Shown: one piece after another, positions 22,318-34,045 of the stretch
How the letters are laid out: each line of letters starts with the position of its first letter
How positions within the stretch are numbered: position 1 is the stretch's first letter
From: Pleurotus ostreatus/Saccharomyces cerevisiae fusant
Taxonomy: Eukaryota; Opisthokonta
DNA length: 64,000 bases
Reading direction: 5' to 3'
Assembly: GCA_024196135.1 (NCBI GenBank)
Contig: JAMQCK010000041.1
Span: 62,001-126,000, forward strand
Program-made: the position numbers and the translations under genes
The notes under the pieces: generated by a model
The model's database searches: none
What the model was told of the DNA's origin: nothing
The model's input: the letters and a program-made list of their open reading frames with translations, nothing else

Positions 22318-22798
22318 TCGTCCCACCTCCATTGTAGTTTGCGCAACTCAGACATCAGCCACTGTTGCCGTCGCTCGGGGCCTCGCTGTCAGAGAACGCC
22401 GAGAGAAGATCGTGCAGGCCATAATCGACCACCAGGACGTAGTTTCAGACGAGGATCTTCGCTGCATTCATCGCACGGACGCCCGTCATGGGTCGCTGTA
22501 TACTCACTGCCGAAACCACGCAGAAGTTCGTTGCATCAGTCTGCTATACCCATTACTGTAGCCTTGTTCTGCAATGCGAGCGAATGTTGCGCGAATCCTA
22601 CTACGCAGCGATTCGAGGTTCCCCGACTGGACCCTCCCTTTGGCTCGAGAACTATACCCGGAATGGTCGTAATTGCCTGCCCCATATTCTTTGGAACGGT
22701 ATGTTCACTTCGCGCAGCGTCAACATCGCATTTATGGGTTTGTTCCAGCAAAGGCTACGCGGGATGATGATGGCGTTTTAAACCGTTCCACCGTCAAC
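22318..22798. other. Intergenic, no gene seen
   Basis: Three overlapping short frames without family support; 3' flank of RSA3 and 5' flank of the tRNA gene. Confidence 0.4.
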
Positions 22799-22870
22799 TC
22801 GGATATGGTGTAACGGCTAACATTGCCGCCTCTCACGCGGCAGCTCGGGGTTCGATTCCCCGTATCCGAA
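22799..22870 (+). tRNA. tRNA-Glu (anticodon CUC)
   Basis: 72 nt with no intron. The acceptor stem TCGGATA pairs with TATCCGA and the discriminator is A. The D arm contains TAACGGCTAA. The anticodon stem GCCGC/GCGGC encloses the loop CTCTCAC, giving anticodon CUC. The T arm is GGGGTTCGATTCCCC. This fits an elongator tRNA reading GAG. Confidence 0.96.
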
Positions 22871-22874
22871 TACC

Positions 22875-22879
22875 TTTTT
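22875..22879 (+). terminator. RNA polymerase III terminator
   Basis: Five T residues start 5 nt after the tRNA discriminator; a second T run follows at about 22882-22887. Confidence 0.7.
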
Positions 22880-23111
22880 GTTTTTTGTGCAACATTGGCA
22901 GGCGAGAGCTCTGTGCCAAGTATACGGAGCCACAGCGGCAGATGTCGTTGAGCCAGAGAAGAACCTGCCCATCGTGAGCTTGATCGTGAGCACCAATGCT
23001 TCCTAGACTCTACATTCCAACAGTGAAATTCCAATTTAGCATTCGATTTCCTGCTGAATATCTACGACTGCCACCTATTCTCCGCCCGAACGACCACCTG
23101 GGCGGAAACTA

Positions 23112-24380
23112 TTACCACCCCCTCTTCTCGAAGTCCTCGAGCGTATCCTTTGTTGACTGCTCGATGGTCATGAAAGTGAAGCCGAGGTCCTTTGTGACGG
23201 TCGTCGTGTCGTAGTTGACGTTGATCTTGTCCGGCTTGGGCGTGTTGACGGCGCCCTTCGCAAGCTTGAGGTGGTTGGGCAGCCCATTTGGTTTGACCTT
23301 GTTAGCGGCGTCGACTGGGAAGAGACATGGTAAGTAGATAACTCGACGGCGGGTAAGCTTCTACTCACTGAAGTCTTGCCAGGTGAAGGGCCCCGCGGAT
23401 GCGATGACACGCTTCTCGGAAGCGGCCTCCTTCGACAGCGCGAGCTCGTGGACCTGCCCAAGATCGCGTACGTCGACCCAGCAGCTCGCCTGCGTCGTCA
23501 GCGCCTGCTCACTCTTGCCGCCAGCGTCCTCCTCCACGACCGTCTTGTACCAGTCGAGCGCGGACGTGTTCAGCGCCGCCGCCTTATCGACCTCATGAAT
23601 CGCAGGCCCGAAGACGAACGGCGGGTTGATGGTGACGAGGTCCCACTGGATCTTGCCCTTGTTCGCGTTGTACAGCTTCCAGGCGGCCTTCTCCGCGAGC
23701 GTCTTCGACGCGCGGTACTTCGCCGCCGCGGACGCGCCCTTGCCGAGCTTCTCCACTTCGTCGATGGACTGCTGGTTCCAGTCCTTGTCGGTGAAGACGA
23801 CTGGGCCGGAGCGCGACTCTAGGATGGCGGCGACGGAGCTGGTGACGACGACGCGCTTGACGGAGTGGCTGCGGAGGGCGCTGATCAGGTGAGTGCGCCG
23901 CAGAGAGGGGAGGGGGCGACGCACCCGTTCTTCAGAATGCTGTTGAGGATGCTGCGCGTGCCGTTCACGGCGGGGCCGATAAGCTCTGGCGAGACGATCA
24001 AGCACGCTTCGACGGTCGACGATCCTGCGACGCACCTTGGGGATCGTCCGCCCTGAAGTGGAACGGCGAGGCCGTGTGCTCGACCGCGTCAACGCCCTTG
24101 ACCGCTTCATCGAATGCGCCCTCCTGATGATCGCCAATCAGCGCGCTACCCTCGCCCTAAGCGCCCGCTTACGCACCTTCGTGATATCGTCGACGATCGC
24201 GAGCTCGAACTTGTCGCCGTACGATCGGAAGTAGTTGCTCAGGTAGGCGCCCTTCGCGGACGAGCGCACCGTCCCGCGCACGCTGTAACCCTTCTCGAGA
24301 AGCGTGCGCACCACCCACATCGCGATGTACCCATTCGCGCCGGAGACGAGGACCTTGGCGGGTGCAGTGACGGCGGGCAT
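23112..24380 (-). CDS. NAD(P)H-dependent extended SDR reductase, GRE2-like, copy 1
   Basis: Five exons: 24380-24177, 24123-24036, 23985-23925, 23880-23369, 23314-23112, giving 355 aa, normal for this group. The Rossmann motif is [13 protein letters not shown] near the start. The catalytic residues are Ser133 ([10 protein letters not shown]), Tyr173 and Lys177 (KYRASK). The later block [11 protein letters not shown] is typical of GRE2/dihydroflavonol-reductase-type enzymes that reduce aldehydes or ketones in the cytosol; the substrate cannot be predicted. It is paralogous to the gene at 45415-46856. The first three introns match that gene in position and phase. This copy has one exon (512 nt) where the other has three. 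Confidence 0.9.
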
Positions 24381-27300
24381 GGTGTTCTGCGGCTATTGAT
24401 ATGTGGTGGAAGGTGAGTTGTGTGCGATACGAGTTCCTGGGACGCCATCGCGCCTTCAGGGGCTTATATACCCTGACGCGCTCGCCGTATATGGTAGGCA
24501 TTGTCATCGGAGCTTACAGGACATAGGAGTTTGTGATGATGCGCAGGAACCTCCGTCCGTCCGTCGCCCTCGAGACGGGCTTGCCGGAGACGGCGCACTC
24601 GGCATAGCGGACGGCCAGTGACTGGTCTTCGCCCCGAGCGCGGCAGGCATCCGCTCGTCGACCTCATCGGATGCAGAGACTCCCCTCGGAGTGCTACGTA
24701 TGCGGTTCCCGATTCGGAGTCTCTGTCTGTGGGAAGCTGCGACTTCCATCGGAGAGATACCTGATAAAGATGGATACAGGGATGAATAACGGACTTTGGT
24801 TGATAAGTCGTGAAACCTACTAGAACAGTGAAGAAACCGTGCAAATGGAAGTCGTACTTCGTATTCTAGGCCGTGCAAGCGATTATTGGGTAGGGGCACG
24901 ATAGTCATCCTGGCCTCGAGTGACTTTCGATAGAAATGGGTTCTAGGTCCTGTCAACCTTGCGTGAAAGCTCGAAGGATGTAGTACGTCCAAGTTGAAGT
25001 AAGTAGGTCCATGAGGGTCCTTGTCACATGATACAGGGATGGACACTGCCGATTCGGGTAGTCCGCCTCCTGCTTCTTACCCTCGTCACCTCATATCCTT
25101 GTCGCGTAAAGATTACGCTGGCTGTCTCAATGGGCTCCGACGCGCCGACAGGAGATGTCTGTGGCCGGGCAGCTTCCACCTGGATGCCCAAGAGTTGATC
25201 TACGAGCACGAAGTCATTGCCGATAAGCGCGCGATCGATAGACGTACTGGAAGACCTTGTCTCGCCAATGCGTGCAGGATTGCGAAGATACTCCTCTGTC
25301 TGATTGCTTGAGCAACACGATAAGGTCGACGATACCGTTTATTGACCGAGGGATACATGTTCAAGTGCGTATTATTGATACCGGAGCAAGTTCGATCGTC
25401 TCTTGGCAGAGCTCAGCGATGCGATTTCATGGCGGTCAGAAGATCTTGTACAACATGCGATGTTGCTCTATGGGAGTATTCGGGGCGCTGAAGGGTGCGT
25501 CGAAGACTCGCAAAACCTCGTCGTCTTGGGCACCACGCCATACGGCTCCTCGTCACAGCGGGCCAGCCCCTACCATTGCCTCGCAGAATCGCGCTGCAAC
25601 TGCAGTCACCCTTTATGGCCATTGAATCGATTCGGAACCAACAGGGAGGTTGCTCGGTACGCCATCCTCGCCAAGGACCAAACCCTTTCTCGGCCTTTCG
25701 AGGTTCCGTCCCATTCGTGTAGAGCCCGTGCTCTCCAGTTTGTATGCTGTGCTTTTTATCCTACGAAATGCTATTCATCTTGTCATCTCCTTTGCGCGCG
25801 CCCCTCAAACTGCACCTTGACAGAGTTCATACCCCGACCAACGCAAGCGTGGCGCACAAGCATGACTTCCTCTGGCTGCTTTCCACCTTGGTGCTTGTGA
25901 GCTATCTAGCGGGGACTCTGCTTTAGCACGTCGTCGGGTTCCTGCGCACAGCTCAGCAGATCTATTAGAACGTTCCTCTTCTTTCAGAAAGTGCGTCGCT
26001 TTGCTTCTACTTCCTCTTCCTGGCTGACTCCTGGAGGCAGACCTTCGTCATAGACCATACGCACGAACCCATCGGTGGTTGAGCTGGATCACGCAGGCCG
26101 AAATACCTACATACATCGCCGCTTCAGATGAGTTCTGCAACTAGGGCTGATAGTCACGTGCAGGCACCAACGTACCGTCACGACCGTGACAATGTCCGGG
26201 TTCCCTTCCAGCTGTCGCTTGCGTTCAGGCCGACCTCGACGTCGTGCTCAATCCCAGACGACCACACTGCTCCTTTGATCCCGGATCTTCCTGTCATGTA
26301 TGGGAAGCCCGCGGCTGTATATAAGGTCAGGATGACAACCAAGGCGACCTTCCGAGGTGAATGCCTCGCGGTCCTTCGTGAGGTTCGTTGTGTCGCGCAG
26401 TTAGGGATAACGCTGGTGAGGCGCTTCTTCATCCTCGATGCAGCTCTCCGCTTAACGATCTGCAGTGTACTGCTTTTGACAAAGACGACAATGACGCCCC
26501 TCCGGCCGTGCTCAAGAAAACCACCTCAGAGGGATGCGTATTTGATACCGGCTTGCATTACGCGCCAAATGTATAGCTGAATTCATACCTCAAGTCCGAA
26601 GTGACGCATCGTCTCTTTGTGCCGACTAGGTTTTTCAAGACTTCGTACGGTCCTCGCCCTCTGCCGCTCCCGCTTCTGGACGTCCTCCGCGCGCCTAGCT
26701 TTCTGGTGATCTGACTAATCGCTATCGATGATATCGCTGACGAAGTGTTCCGCTGCGCCAGAGCGGCTGAACACGCGTGGGGCGTGCTGTATCCCGGTAA
26801 GCCTCATTCGCTCGCACACGAATTTCGTGGCAAGCCATACGCCGGCTCTTCTCTATCTTCTGCAAATCTATCTCTATCGGGATACCAGACCTCGAAGCCA
26901 AGCTCAAGGTCGCTTTGGGTCCACGAATTTTCATCGGTCAACCGGGCCTTGGACGATAGACCTTCTTCTCATTGGATGGGAATCAGGTCAACGAGGACGC
27001 TGACGTGGCCGACAGATGCGTTGCCTTGTACGTGAACCCCCACCTCGAGGGCGACGAGTTCGCTCCTGGGGCACCGGAGCCCTCGGTCTACGAGCCGCTC
27101 GCGCCGTTTGCCGTACGCCCGGTCCCGCTATTCAATTGTCCCCGTCGAGCGTGAGCTGACGTTCTCCGAAGTTCGTCCACATGAGTGTTGTCTGCAGTGC
27201 GCTGATTCTTTGCATTAAGGTGGTCCTTCTGGCGTAGGGGCCCATCGTTGTCTGCAATAGCCTCTTCAATTGGAAGGCGTCGACGATCTTCACCAGTCTA

Positions 27301-27781
27301 GCGCTCGTGCAATGACGATTTGATTCGTTGTGCGAAAGCTGAGCTCATTGGCCGCAATACGAATTAGCGGTCGCTACTCGTCGGACATGAAAGCGATTGG
27401 TCCGCGGCCGAGAACTGTATTCCAGGACATAAACTTTCTGCACGATTGTATGCCTCGCCACGAGCGTCTACCGCTTGCCTGCTAGCTCTTCTCATTCAAG
27501 GTCTGCCCTCGTGTTTTCAAGTGACCCGAGATCATTGACGGTCTCCTAGCGCGCCTTGAGGTATTGTCGGGACGCTTTCATTTTGTGACTGTCTGCTGCG
27601 CGGACAAGCAGACAAGTGTTACCGTTGACCGCGTAGCGAACGTTGACGGAGCGGCAATGGCAGACAACGACGACAATGACCGTGAATTCTCTTTGTATAT
27701 AGCGCTCTCTATACTGCAGCATGCTCAGCACCGTCGCCTCGATCCTCAGCGGACTCTCCAAGCAAGCGCCAAACGCACAAC
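24381..27781. other. Gene-poor 3.4-kb stretch
   Basis: No gene can be supported. Several frames of 60-180 codons occur, for example 24504-25046 on the minus strand and 25403-25900 on the plus strand (a coding-like stretch containing DLVQHAMLLYGSIRGAEGC), but none has splice-site continuity or a recognised motif. It may hold decayed genes. The right end is the promoter of the C2H2 gene at 27782. Confidence 0.4.
24465..24470 (-). promoter_or_regulatory. TATA box
   Basis: TATATA on the minus strand, 85 nt before the reductase ATG at 24380. Confidence 0.55.
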
Positions 27782-28792
27782 ATGTCGCTTCAACCGCAGA
27801 ACTTCGAGGACCCCCTATCCAACGAAAGCCAACTCCGTGCGTATCTTTCGCATTATTACTACTAAGCTATATACTGACCGACCGCGTAGGTGCGCTCCTC
27901 AAGTTGGGCATTCCTGTCTCGGGACTTGCACCGGAAGTTCAGGATTACTGGAAAAGCAGATCCAGAGATGCCCAGCAAGCAACGGCTTCTCCTGACAATC
28001 AGTATGAGCAAGCAGAGCAAGGCGCGCTGCAATCGCAACAGGTTTTGGATGAAGGCGACGGTCCTCAAGTCGACGACGCTCCCGACCTCAGTTCGCCTTC
28101 GGAATGGCCTTCCTTTGATATGTTCGCGCCGTTTGCCTCTATACCAAGCGGTAAGTTCGACTTGGCTTGTATCACTATCTGTTTACACTCGCCCCAGACG
28201 CTTCCGGGATTCCGTTAGGTTCTTCCGAAGGCAAGCTCTTTCAGTTAATCCTTCGTCCCTCTTGAATCGAGAATTCTTATAGAATCTTCCTCAAACACCA
28301 CTGTATGCTCCCCCGAGTATGTCAACGAGTCGTGCGATGGAATGAGTGAAGCAGTAATGTTCTTTCTTGCATTTACCTGGTGCATCCTACTGATACGGAC
28401 GTGCAGCTGCCGCCTAACTCGGACGATGAATTTTGTGCAACGCAGAGCACTCGTCCGGTGCGCTTCAACGTGTCCTCGGACGCGCGACTCTCTGCCGCAG
28501 ATCTGCGTCGCGCCCCTGGAGCCATGACCTTCCGTTGCCCGTACTATCCACTTTGTGAATCAAAATTTACGAGGAGAAACGCAATCCAAGGTATGCATCC
28601 CTCAATGCGGCGACCGACAGTTATCCTGACCCTCGCTGACACTCAGCGCACATGAAGCTTCATGACGATGAGAAATCGTGCGCATGCAAACTACCGGGCT
28701 GTGACTTTAGGACCAAAACCGACAAGCTACTACGCAGCCACGTCCAGCATGTGCATGAAAAGAAGGGTGAACAAGTCGATGCCGGTCACTAG
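27782..28792 (+). CDS. Two-finger C2H2 protein, family copy D (diverged)
   Basis: Six exons: 27782-27836, 27890-28150, 28198-28218, 28283-28353, 28407-28590, 28647-28792, giving 245 aa. Exons 3 and 4 are the least certain, but their phases fit and a tiny phase-1 exon 3 is a family feature. The N-terminal half has lost obvious similarity to copies A-C. The C-terminus keeps both fingers. Finger 1: C180, C186, H199, H203, with five instead of two residues between the Cys. Finger 2: C211, C216, H229, H234. The intron again falls just before the first His of finger 1. It is probably a nucleic-acid-binding protein. Confidence 0.7.
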
Positions 28793-30089
28793 GTACGCCC
28801 TGTCTGCCCTCGTTCTACGCCAGTGTTCAATGAGATATACCCAGAAGCGACGCGCTCTTTCTTTGAATATACCTCACAATATTCGCTGAAAAATTTGGCT
28901 TCGTTCTAGTGGACTTGGACTTGAATCATCGTGTAATATTCGTCCTGTTACTCTGACATTGTATTCCTTTCGATCCGCAACCGATACGTGTATAATGACC
29001 TCTTCGTGACGCACTCATGCAACAGCGTCCTATACCTTATATATCTTCTTCTCGTCCTTCTTGCCCGCTTGCTCATGGAGAGTACCGCTGATGTGATGGG
29101 TCCCGGTAGGTCTATGTCACGTGACTATCAGACGCGTGCCCGGGCCGCGGGTGTGCGAAGGACGCTCTTGTCCGTCGCGTCCATCCGACCTGCGGTCGAC
29201 TGGCGCGAACCTAGTGCACGAGATCATCTCTCCACTGCTGATCATGCCTCAGGCTTTCTTTACTGTCATATCGGTGTCGAAGCTGGCGAAAAGCTATGTT
29301 CGTAGCGACAGAGGCCCTCGGCGCGCGACACGCGGAGAGCGAGTCGCATCTCATCAAGAATACTATGCGTCTCATATCTATACGGTCTGATAAATCTCCC
29401 GACGCCCTCTGTCCTCCCCTTGAATACCCAAGGTTCATATGTCAATGGCGCGGACGAGTGGTCGACGCAAGTTGGCAATCTCGAGCAATCGAACGCCGTC
29501 TCCTCACAACTAAGGCAAGCTACATTCGATGGACATCTTCCTTCTGAAACTGCGCCTGAATAGCTCTGGCTAGCCCTTCTCAATCGCACTAATACTTCCG
29601 ACTTGACGGAGGGTAGGGTAGATCAGCGTGCGCCATCGCCGCACGCTGACTATCTACCTTAAAAGTGTGATTCTTCGTCTTTGCTATGGATGACAATGAC
29701 TGACAGTTCGCGAAGCACTCGTATGTCCGCGGCGGGCAATTCTTCACGGCATTGTCGGTGCCGTGATCCTTTCCACCCGCTCTCGGTTTTGACGGCTCGT
29801 ACACCCCACCAGATAGCGGCTTGTAGGTACTGACCGTCCTCTTGTTGCTTTTCAGTGCAGTTGGCGTGCGATTGAAATACTTGAGGGTCACATACCGTCC
29901 ACAACGCGACAAGCGGTCAATACCGACAAGCTCACGACTTTCCGTCTCTCGGTCGTCGTCCGTGTCGTAGAGGTCAACCGACAAACCGTCAACAAGGGAA
30001 AGTTTTAAGCATGGCGCGCGACGCCGACTGTATCAGAAGCCACCATTCCGAGGCGTTTCTGCAGAGTCCGCCCCACCTGGTCGCTCACA
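28793..30089. other. Intergenic, no gene supported
   Basis: Downstream flank of C2H2 copy D and upstream flank of copy E. Around 29098-29122 the text GGGTCCCGGTAGGTC followed by CACGTGA recurs in similar form downstream of copy F near 33105-33130, which suggests duplicated flank. Otherwise only broken frames. Confidence 0.4.
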
Positions 30090-30746
30090 ATGCCCTCTTC
30101 TCCTCCATGGTACATGCGGCCGGACTACCTTGAAAAAACCATGTCGTCCTGGTCTCCAACAGATATTGACTGGTCCGCGGTGTCTCTATGCCTTGCTCCT
30201 GAGCCTCAAAGGCGCGACAACAGCGGAGGTGCGAGAGAAAACACCGCTCAGCTTCTCATACTGACCTCGCCGTGCACCTGGACAGTCCATGGATCCATTA
30301 ACTTGGTGCAGTTAGGAATCCGGCGAGATGTTCAACTCTCCGGACACGACGCCCCAGTTGACGTGGCGATATACACCCTCCGTTCCCCCAGCGGGTCCCT
30401 CCCATCTAGCGCGGACCATGCTACCGGTGCAGGACCCAGCTCACCTTCTCGTCCGAACGTGTCCTCGCCCGCGCGGCGGAAGGATACGCTGGGACGGCGA
30501 AAGAAGAACTGCGAGCTCGTTCATTTATGTCCCATATGCGAGACTACGTTCACTCGAAAGTGGTCTCTCGAAGGTATGCCATGTGACTGTTCATCGTTCT
30601 TCCTGACGACGTATCCTGGCGCAGGCCATATAAAGGCGCACGATGACAAGAAGGAGTTCGCGTGCAAGATTCCGGGCTGCAAGGACAGGTTCAACACGAA
30701 GGCTCACCTCAAGAGTCACCTCAAGAACCGTCACCATGTTTCGTAG
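30090..30746 (+). CDS. Two-finger C2H2 protein, family copy E
   Basis: Exons 30090-30228, 30286-30573 and 30625-30746, giving 182 aa from the ATG at 30090. The frame upstream still resembles the family (WSLTMPSSPPWYM against FVALLADRPRTPYYM in copy C), so a short first exon may be missing from my model. N-terminal block: RPDYLEKTMSSW then SPTDIDWSAV, like copy B. Middle block: GSINLVQLGI then DVAIYT. Finger 1: C128, C131, H144, H148; finger 2: C156, C161, H174, H179 with PGCKDRFNTK. The first intron (57 nt) has no stop, so an unspliced frame runs through it. Confidence 0.75.
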   Translation: MPSSPPWYMRPDYLEKTMSSWSPTDIDWSAVSLCLAPEPQRRDNSGGARENTAQLLILTSPCTWTVHGSINLVQLGIRRDVQLSGHDAPVDVAIYTLRSPSGSLPSSADHATGAGPSSPSRPNVSSPARRKDTLGRRKKNCELVHLCPICETTFTRKWSLEGMPCDCSSFFLTTYPGAGHIKAHDDKKEFACKIPGCKDRFNTKAHLKSHLKNRHHVS

Positions 30747-31901
30747 GGTGATAACATGCTTACAGCGCGTCGTCGTTGTACTGCAGTCTTACGGCCTGCG
30801 TGGACGATTGCATTGCCTGTACCTCGTTGTTTCGTTCGGACTCTTTCCATCTGTATTTGTCCTTTCTTCTCTGCGAAGCTCTAAGTAGCTATCCGGCTAT
30901 GGATGGAATTACCGTACTCTCAGTTCTCACGTCCGCGCGCGCAAACTCGAACTTGCGTGCTGGTCGCCCCGAATACTGTCACAAGGGCATGGAATTTGTG
31001 GCGCTGCCTTCTTCCTGACGGTCATGAAGATGATCATCACATTGTACCCATCGAGTTTTTGACGCTCCTTTCACTGACCTACCCGTCGTCGCGATCGAGC
31101 GTCAACATCTCTGCTCTGCTAGGCTCCTCTTCTCTTGAATTTCGCGCGAGGTTTGCCCAGCCGCGTGCAACGTCTTCACAGTGGGCTCAGCCCAGCATCG
31201 ACTGTACATATGGAGGTCCCGATGGTCAGTGGATATATCCACGTGCTGATTGTGATACTTCCGAGCTCCGACGTCTGAAGTCCGCCGACAGGCCCGAGAG
31301 AATTATGCCTTCTTCCACGCACGTCATTCGAATATATTGGTGGCCGGACCGGAACCTCCCCAGACTCGTGACAAGAGCGTCGAAGCGCCCGGCGCCTGGC
31401 CTCATCCTTGTATGTGTTGGGCTAAACATGCTTCGCGGCCTCGCTCCGTCTGACGCATTGCGCAGTACCGACATTCGTCAATCGCGCGTATCATGAGCCA
31501 CGAGGTTGACGACTATTGAATGCCCACAAGCGCTTGTCGGGCCCCCTTCTTTGACCGTCAATAGACTATTTTGATCCGTTGACGGCTAGGTTGTATGCCG
31601 TGATTCTCAGGACTCGCCATTGTCTGCACTTGCAATGCTGGTCGCGGAGCTCGTTGTCGGTCGGACCGCATATCGAGGTACGTTTGTTTCTTCAAGGTGT
31701 GTCTGCATCATGTTTGAGGCGTGGTTGGGGGGTGTTCCTTCCTCGTGGTCCTTCGAAGTGAGGCGTTGTCTGCTCGCTGTTGGCCTTTGACATTGACAAG
31801 CCTCCACCAGATATTCACAGCTGCACGGAACGCTACGCAGTGAACAGCTTTTAAGGACGCGGTCGTTCTGCTTAAAAGATGCCCGCCGCCCGCCAAAGAT
31901 C
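30747..31901. other. Intergenic with relic of companion 'X'
   Basis: No intact gene. An ORF of 197 codons at 30903-31496 has no support beyond length. The relic at 30940-31020 is listed separately. Confidence 0.35.
30940..31020 (+). pseudogene. Trace of companion ORF 'X', copy E
   Basis: About 200 nt downstream of C2H2 copy E the plus strand encodes SNLRAGRPEYCHKGMEFVAL and stops. Its GMEFVAL end and its distance match the EEFVAF and AEFVAL peptides after copies A and B. It is short, so chance cannot be excluded. Confidence 0.3.
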
Positions 31902-32894
31902 ATGCCTCGCACACCGATAACCTTTACGTAGGTGACCTCAACCTATGTTATCTTACGCGCGCTGACAATCCCCATTCCAAGCATGCAGCAATGCTCTGCT
32001 TATGGCGGTCCCGATAATCCTACTACGTCATGGGATTGCCAGCAAGGGCTTGGTACGTTCGAGTTGCTCAAGGGATCTTCAACCTCTGATATCCTGCTCG
32101 CAGTGTGGGAGCCCTCTCTAATCCCGGCGCTGCCAAATGAGTCCTATGGGTTGAGCGGCTATACGCTGGGAATGCCCTGGGATGAATATGACCCTGCGCC
32201 TGCGACATGCGGTAAGTCGCTTGCTCGTCCAAGACTTCCTAACGCCCTAACTCTTCGGGGCAGATTATACACGGGATTTCGAAAGTACACTGCCTAGTAC
32301 GGTGCAGTGTACACCTGCCGCATCCATCCGCGATGTGCCTATCCCTTGCGATAGTCGGTCGACGGATATGTCAATCACAGCCCCACTCTTTCCTACGGTC
32401 GCGAGCGATCCAAGCGTCGAGCGTCTCTCGCCCTGGCCTTCGCTCTACAACTGCGATCCCCTCATGGGCCCACGCGCCTGCCTTCTTCAGTCCCTTGGCG
32501 CGCCTCGTAAAGCCGCCAACTCTGACCCCACTCGTCTCGAAGTTGGCTCACAGGCGCAGACTGAGGCATCACGTAGGCGCCGGAATTCTTCATGTCCGTC
32601 ACATCCCGCCTTTGTATGCGTGTTCTGCGGGAAGAATTTTACGCGGAAGATAAACCGCGACGGTCAGTGAGAAGCGGCCTTCACGAACCTCCGGCTAATC
32701 CTCGAGCAGATCACACACGTCGGCACCAAAATCTTCGGCGCTACAACTGCAACAAATCAGGATGTCAGTCGCGCTTCAACACGAAGAACGATCTCGCTCG
32801 CCATGCTAGGCTAGTGCACGCGGTGGGTCATCAGGACCGGAAGTGCGTAACGTATCTTGGACGTGAACTCTCCTCTTATCTCGCTCGCAGCTAA
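31902..32894 (+). CDS. Two-finger C2H2 protein, family copy F
   Basis: Four exons: 31902-31927, 31982-32211, 32264-32662, 32710-32894, giving 279 aa. Exon 1 is again tiny (26 nt). The N-terminal half keeps only YTLGMPWDEYDPAP as a trace of the family MSPW block. Finger 1: C204, C207, H220, H224; finger 2: C232, C237, H250, H255 with SGCQSRFNTK. The intron splits finger 1 at the family position. The product has a 24-residue tail after finger 2, longer than in copies B and E; an unseen last intron could change that tail. Confidence 0.75.
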
Positions 32895-34045
32895 GATCAT
32901 CCCTTGTTGCGGCTACGATGACGATTATATTGGGTGAATCAAAGTCCTGGGACAATGTACCGTAGATATATACTTGTAGCCTCATCGTATTTATACCATT
33001 AGTCTCCAGATACTGACTTGACCGCACGAACCAATGATGTCTTAATTGTCTCTTGTCTAAATCCAAATCTGCGCGATTTTGAGCCAGCGGAAGCTGGTGC
33101 CAGTGGGTCCCGGTAAGTCCACATCACATGATCTCGGTGAAATCCGGGCGCTATCACTGTCAGCGCGTGCGTCGTCTGCCTCTTGTCCGCCGCGTTCACT
33201 GACCACAAGAGCTCAAGTCTCCTGCATGAACACTTCAGATTGAAATGGTACAAGAGCTATACTTATTTGGCCTACCCATCTCGCCGACATGAGCCGCCCA
33301 ATTGCGGTGGCGTTTCAGCGGCCAAGCCTTCACGCCCTCGTATGTCGCTGGCTGGCCGCATCAACGACCTATCTGCACCATTTCCTTGCGCCGAGTCTGA
33401 CGTACTTCGAACAAACTGTCGACCATCTGCGCCAACTACCGCGACCTTGCCGCCATGTAGTGGGAGGATGACAACCGCTAGGCGCCCAGCGCTTATTCGC
33501 CCGCTACTACCGTCCCGCGATACTAAATCCCACGGCCTAAATTGCCTTACCTGAAGTGCCGACAAGCAGTCAATACTGTATCGCCGCACGCCTAAGAACG
33601 AGCACGAGACGCGACTGAACTCGTCGGGCCCTCGAACCTCTCCAGCCGACAATGCCTGCGTTGACCGTCAAGTTGTCCGCGGGCACGCGAATACCTCGAA
33701 GATCAGCATATGAAAACCACGCCTCTCACACGCCGAAGCCTTTCATATCTTCATATCTAGGCTTCGTTGTCTGTCCAACTTGCGTCGCGGTTGTCCGTCC
33801 ATTATCGTTGTCCGTCGCCATTGTCGCTCTTCGTTGTCGGTTTCTGCAGTCAAGTACGACGCATAGTAGTGGATGTGGCAGCTGTCTGCGATGCTCCTTT
33901 CGTATAAATACTCATGCCCTGGAGACGGGATGGATACCCTCAGCAACATTAATACCCTCTGTGGATATAACACGATCTGTTGCTATTCTTTGCGTACGTG
34001 CCAGTATTCTACTTCGATTCTCTCATACTGATACATTGAATCAGC
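32895..34045. other. Intergenic, no gene supported
   Basis: Downstream flank of C2H2 copy F and promoter of the Ser-rich gene. Between about 33765 and 33845 the motif TTGTC(C/T)GTC occurs several times; similar text lies upstream of C2H2 copies B and C. Confidence 0.4.
33903..33910 (+). promoter_or_regulatory. TATA box
   Basis: TATAAATA, 136 nt before the ATG at 34046. Confidence 0.5.

Noticed and set aside
25370..25400. VRIIDTGASSIVSW, which looks like a retropepsin active site
   Set aside because: A single short motif in a frame broken on both sides, with no reverse transcriptase, RNase H or integrase motif nearby.
30903..31496. 197-codon plus-strand ORF
   Set aside because: No motif or splice support, and it overlaps the trace of companion 'X' in another frame.
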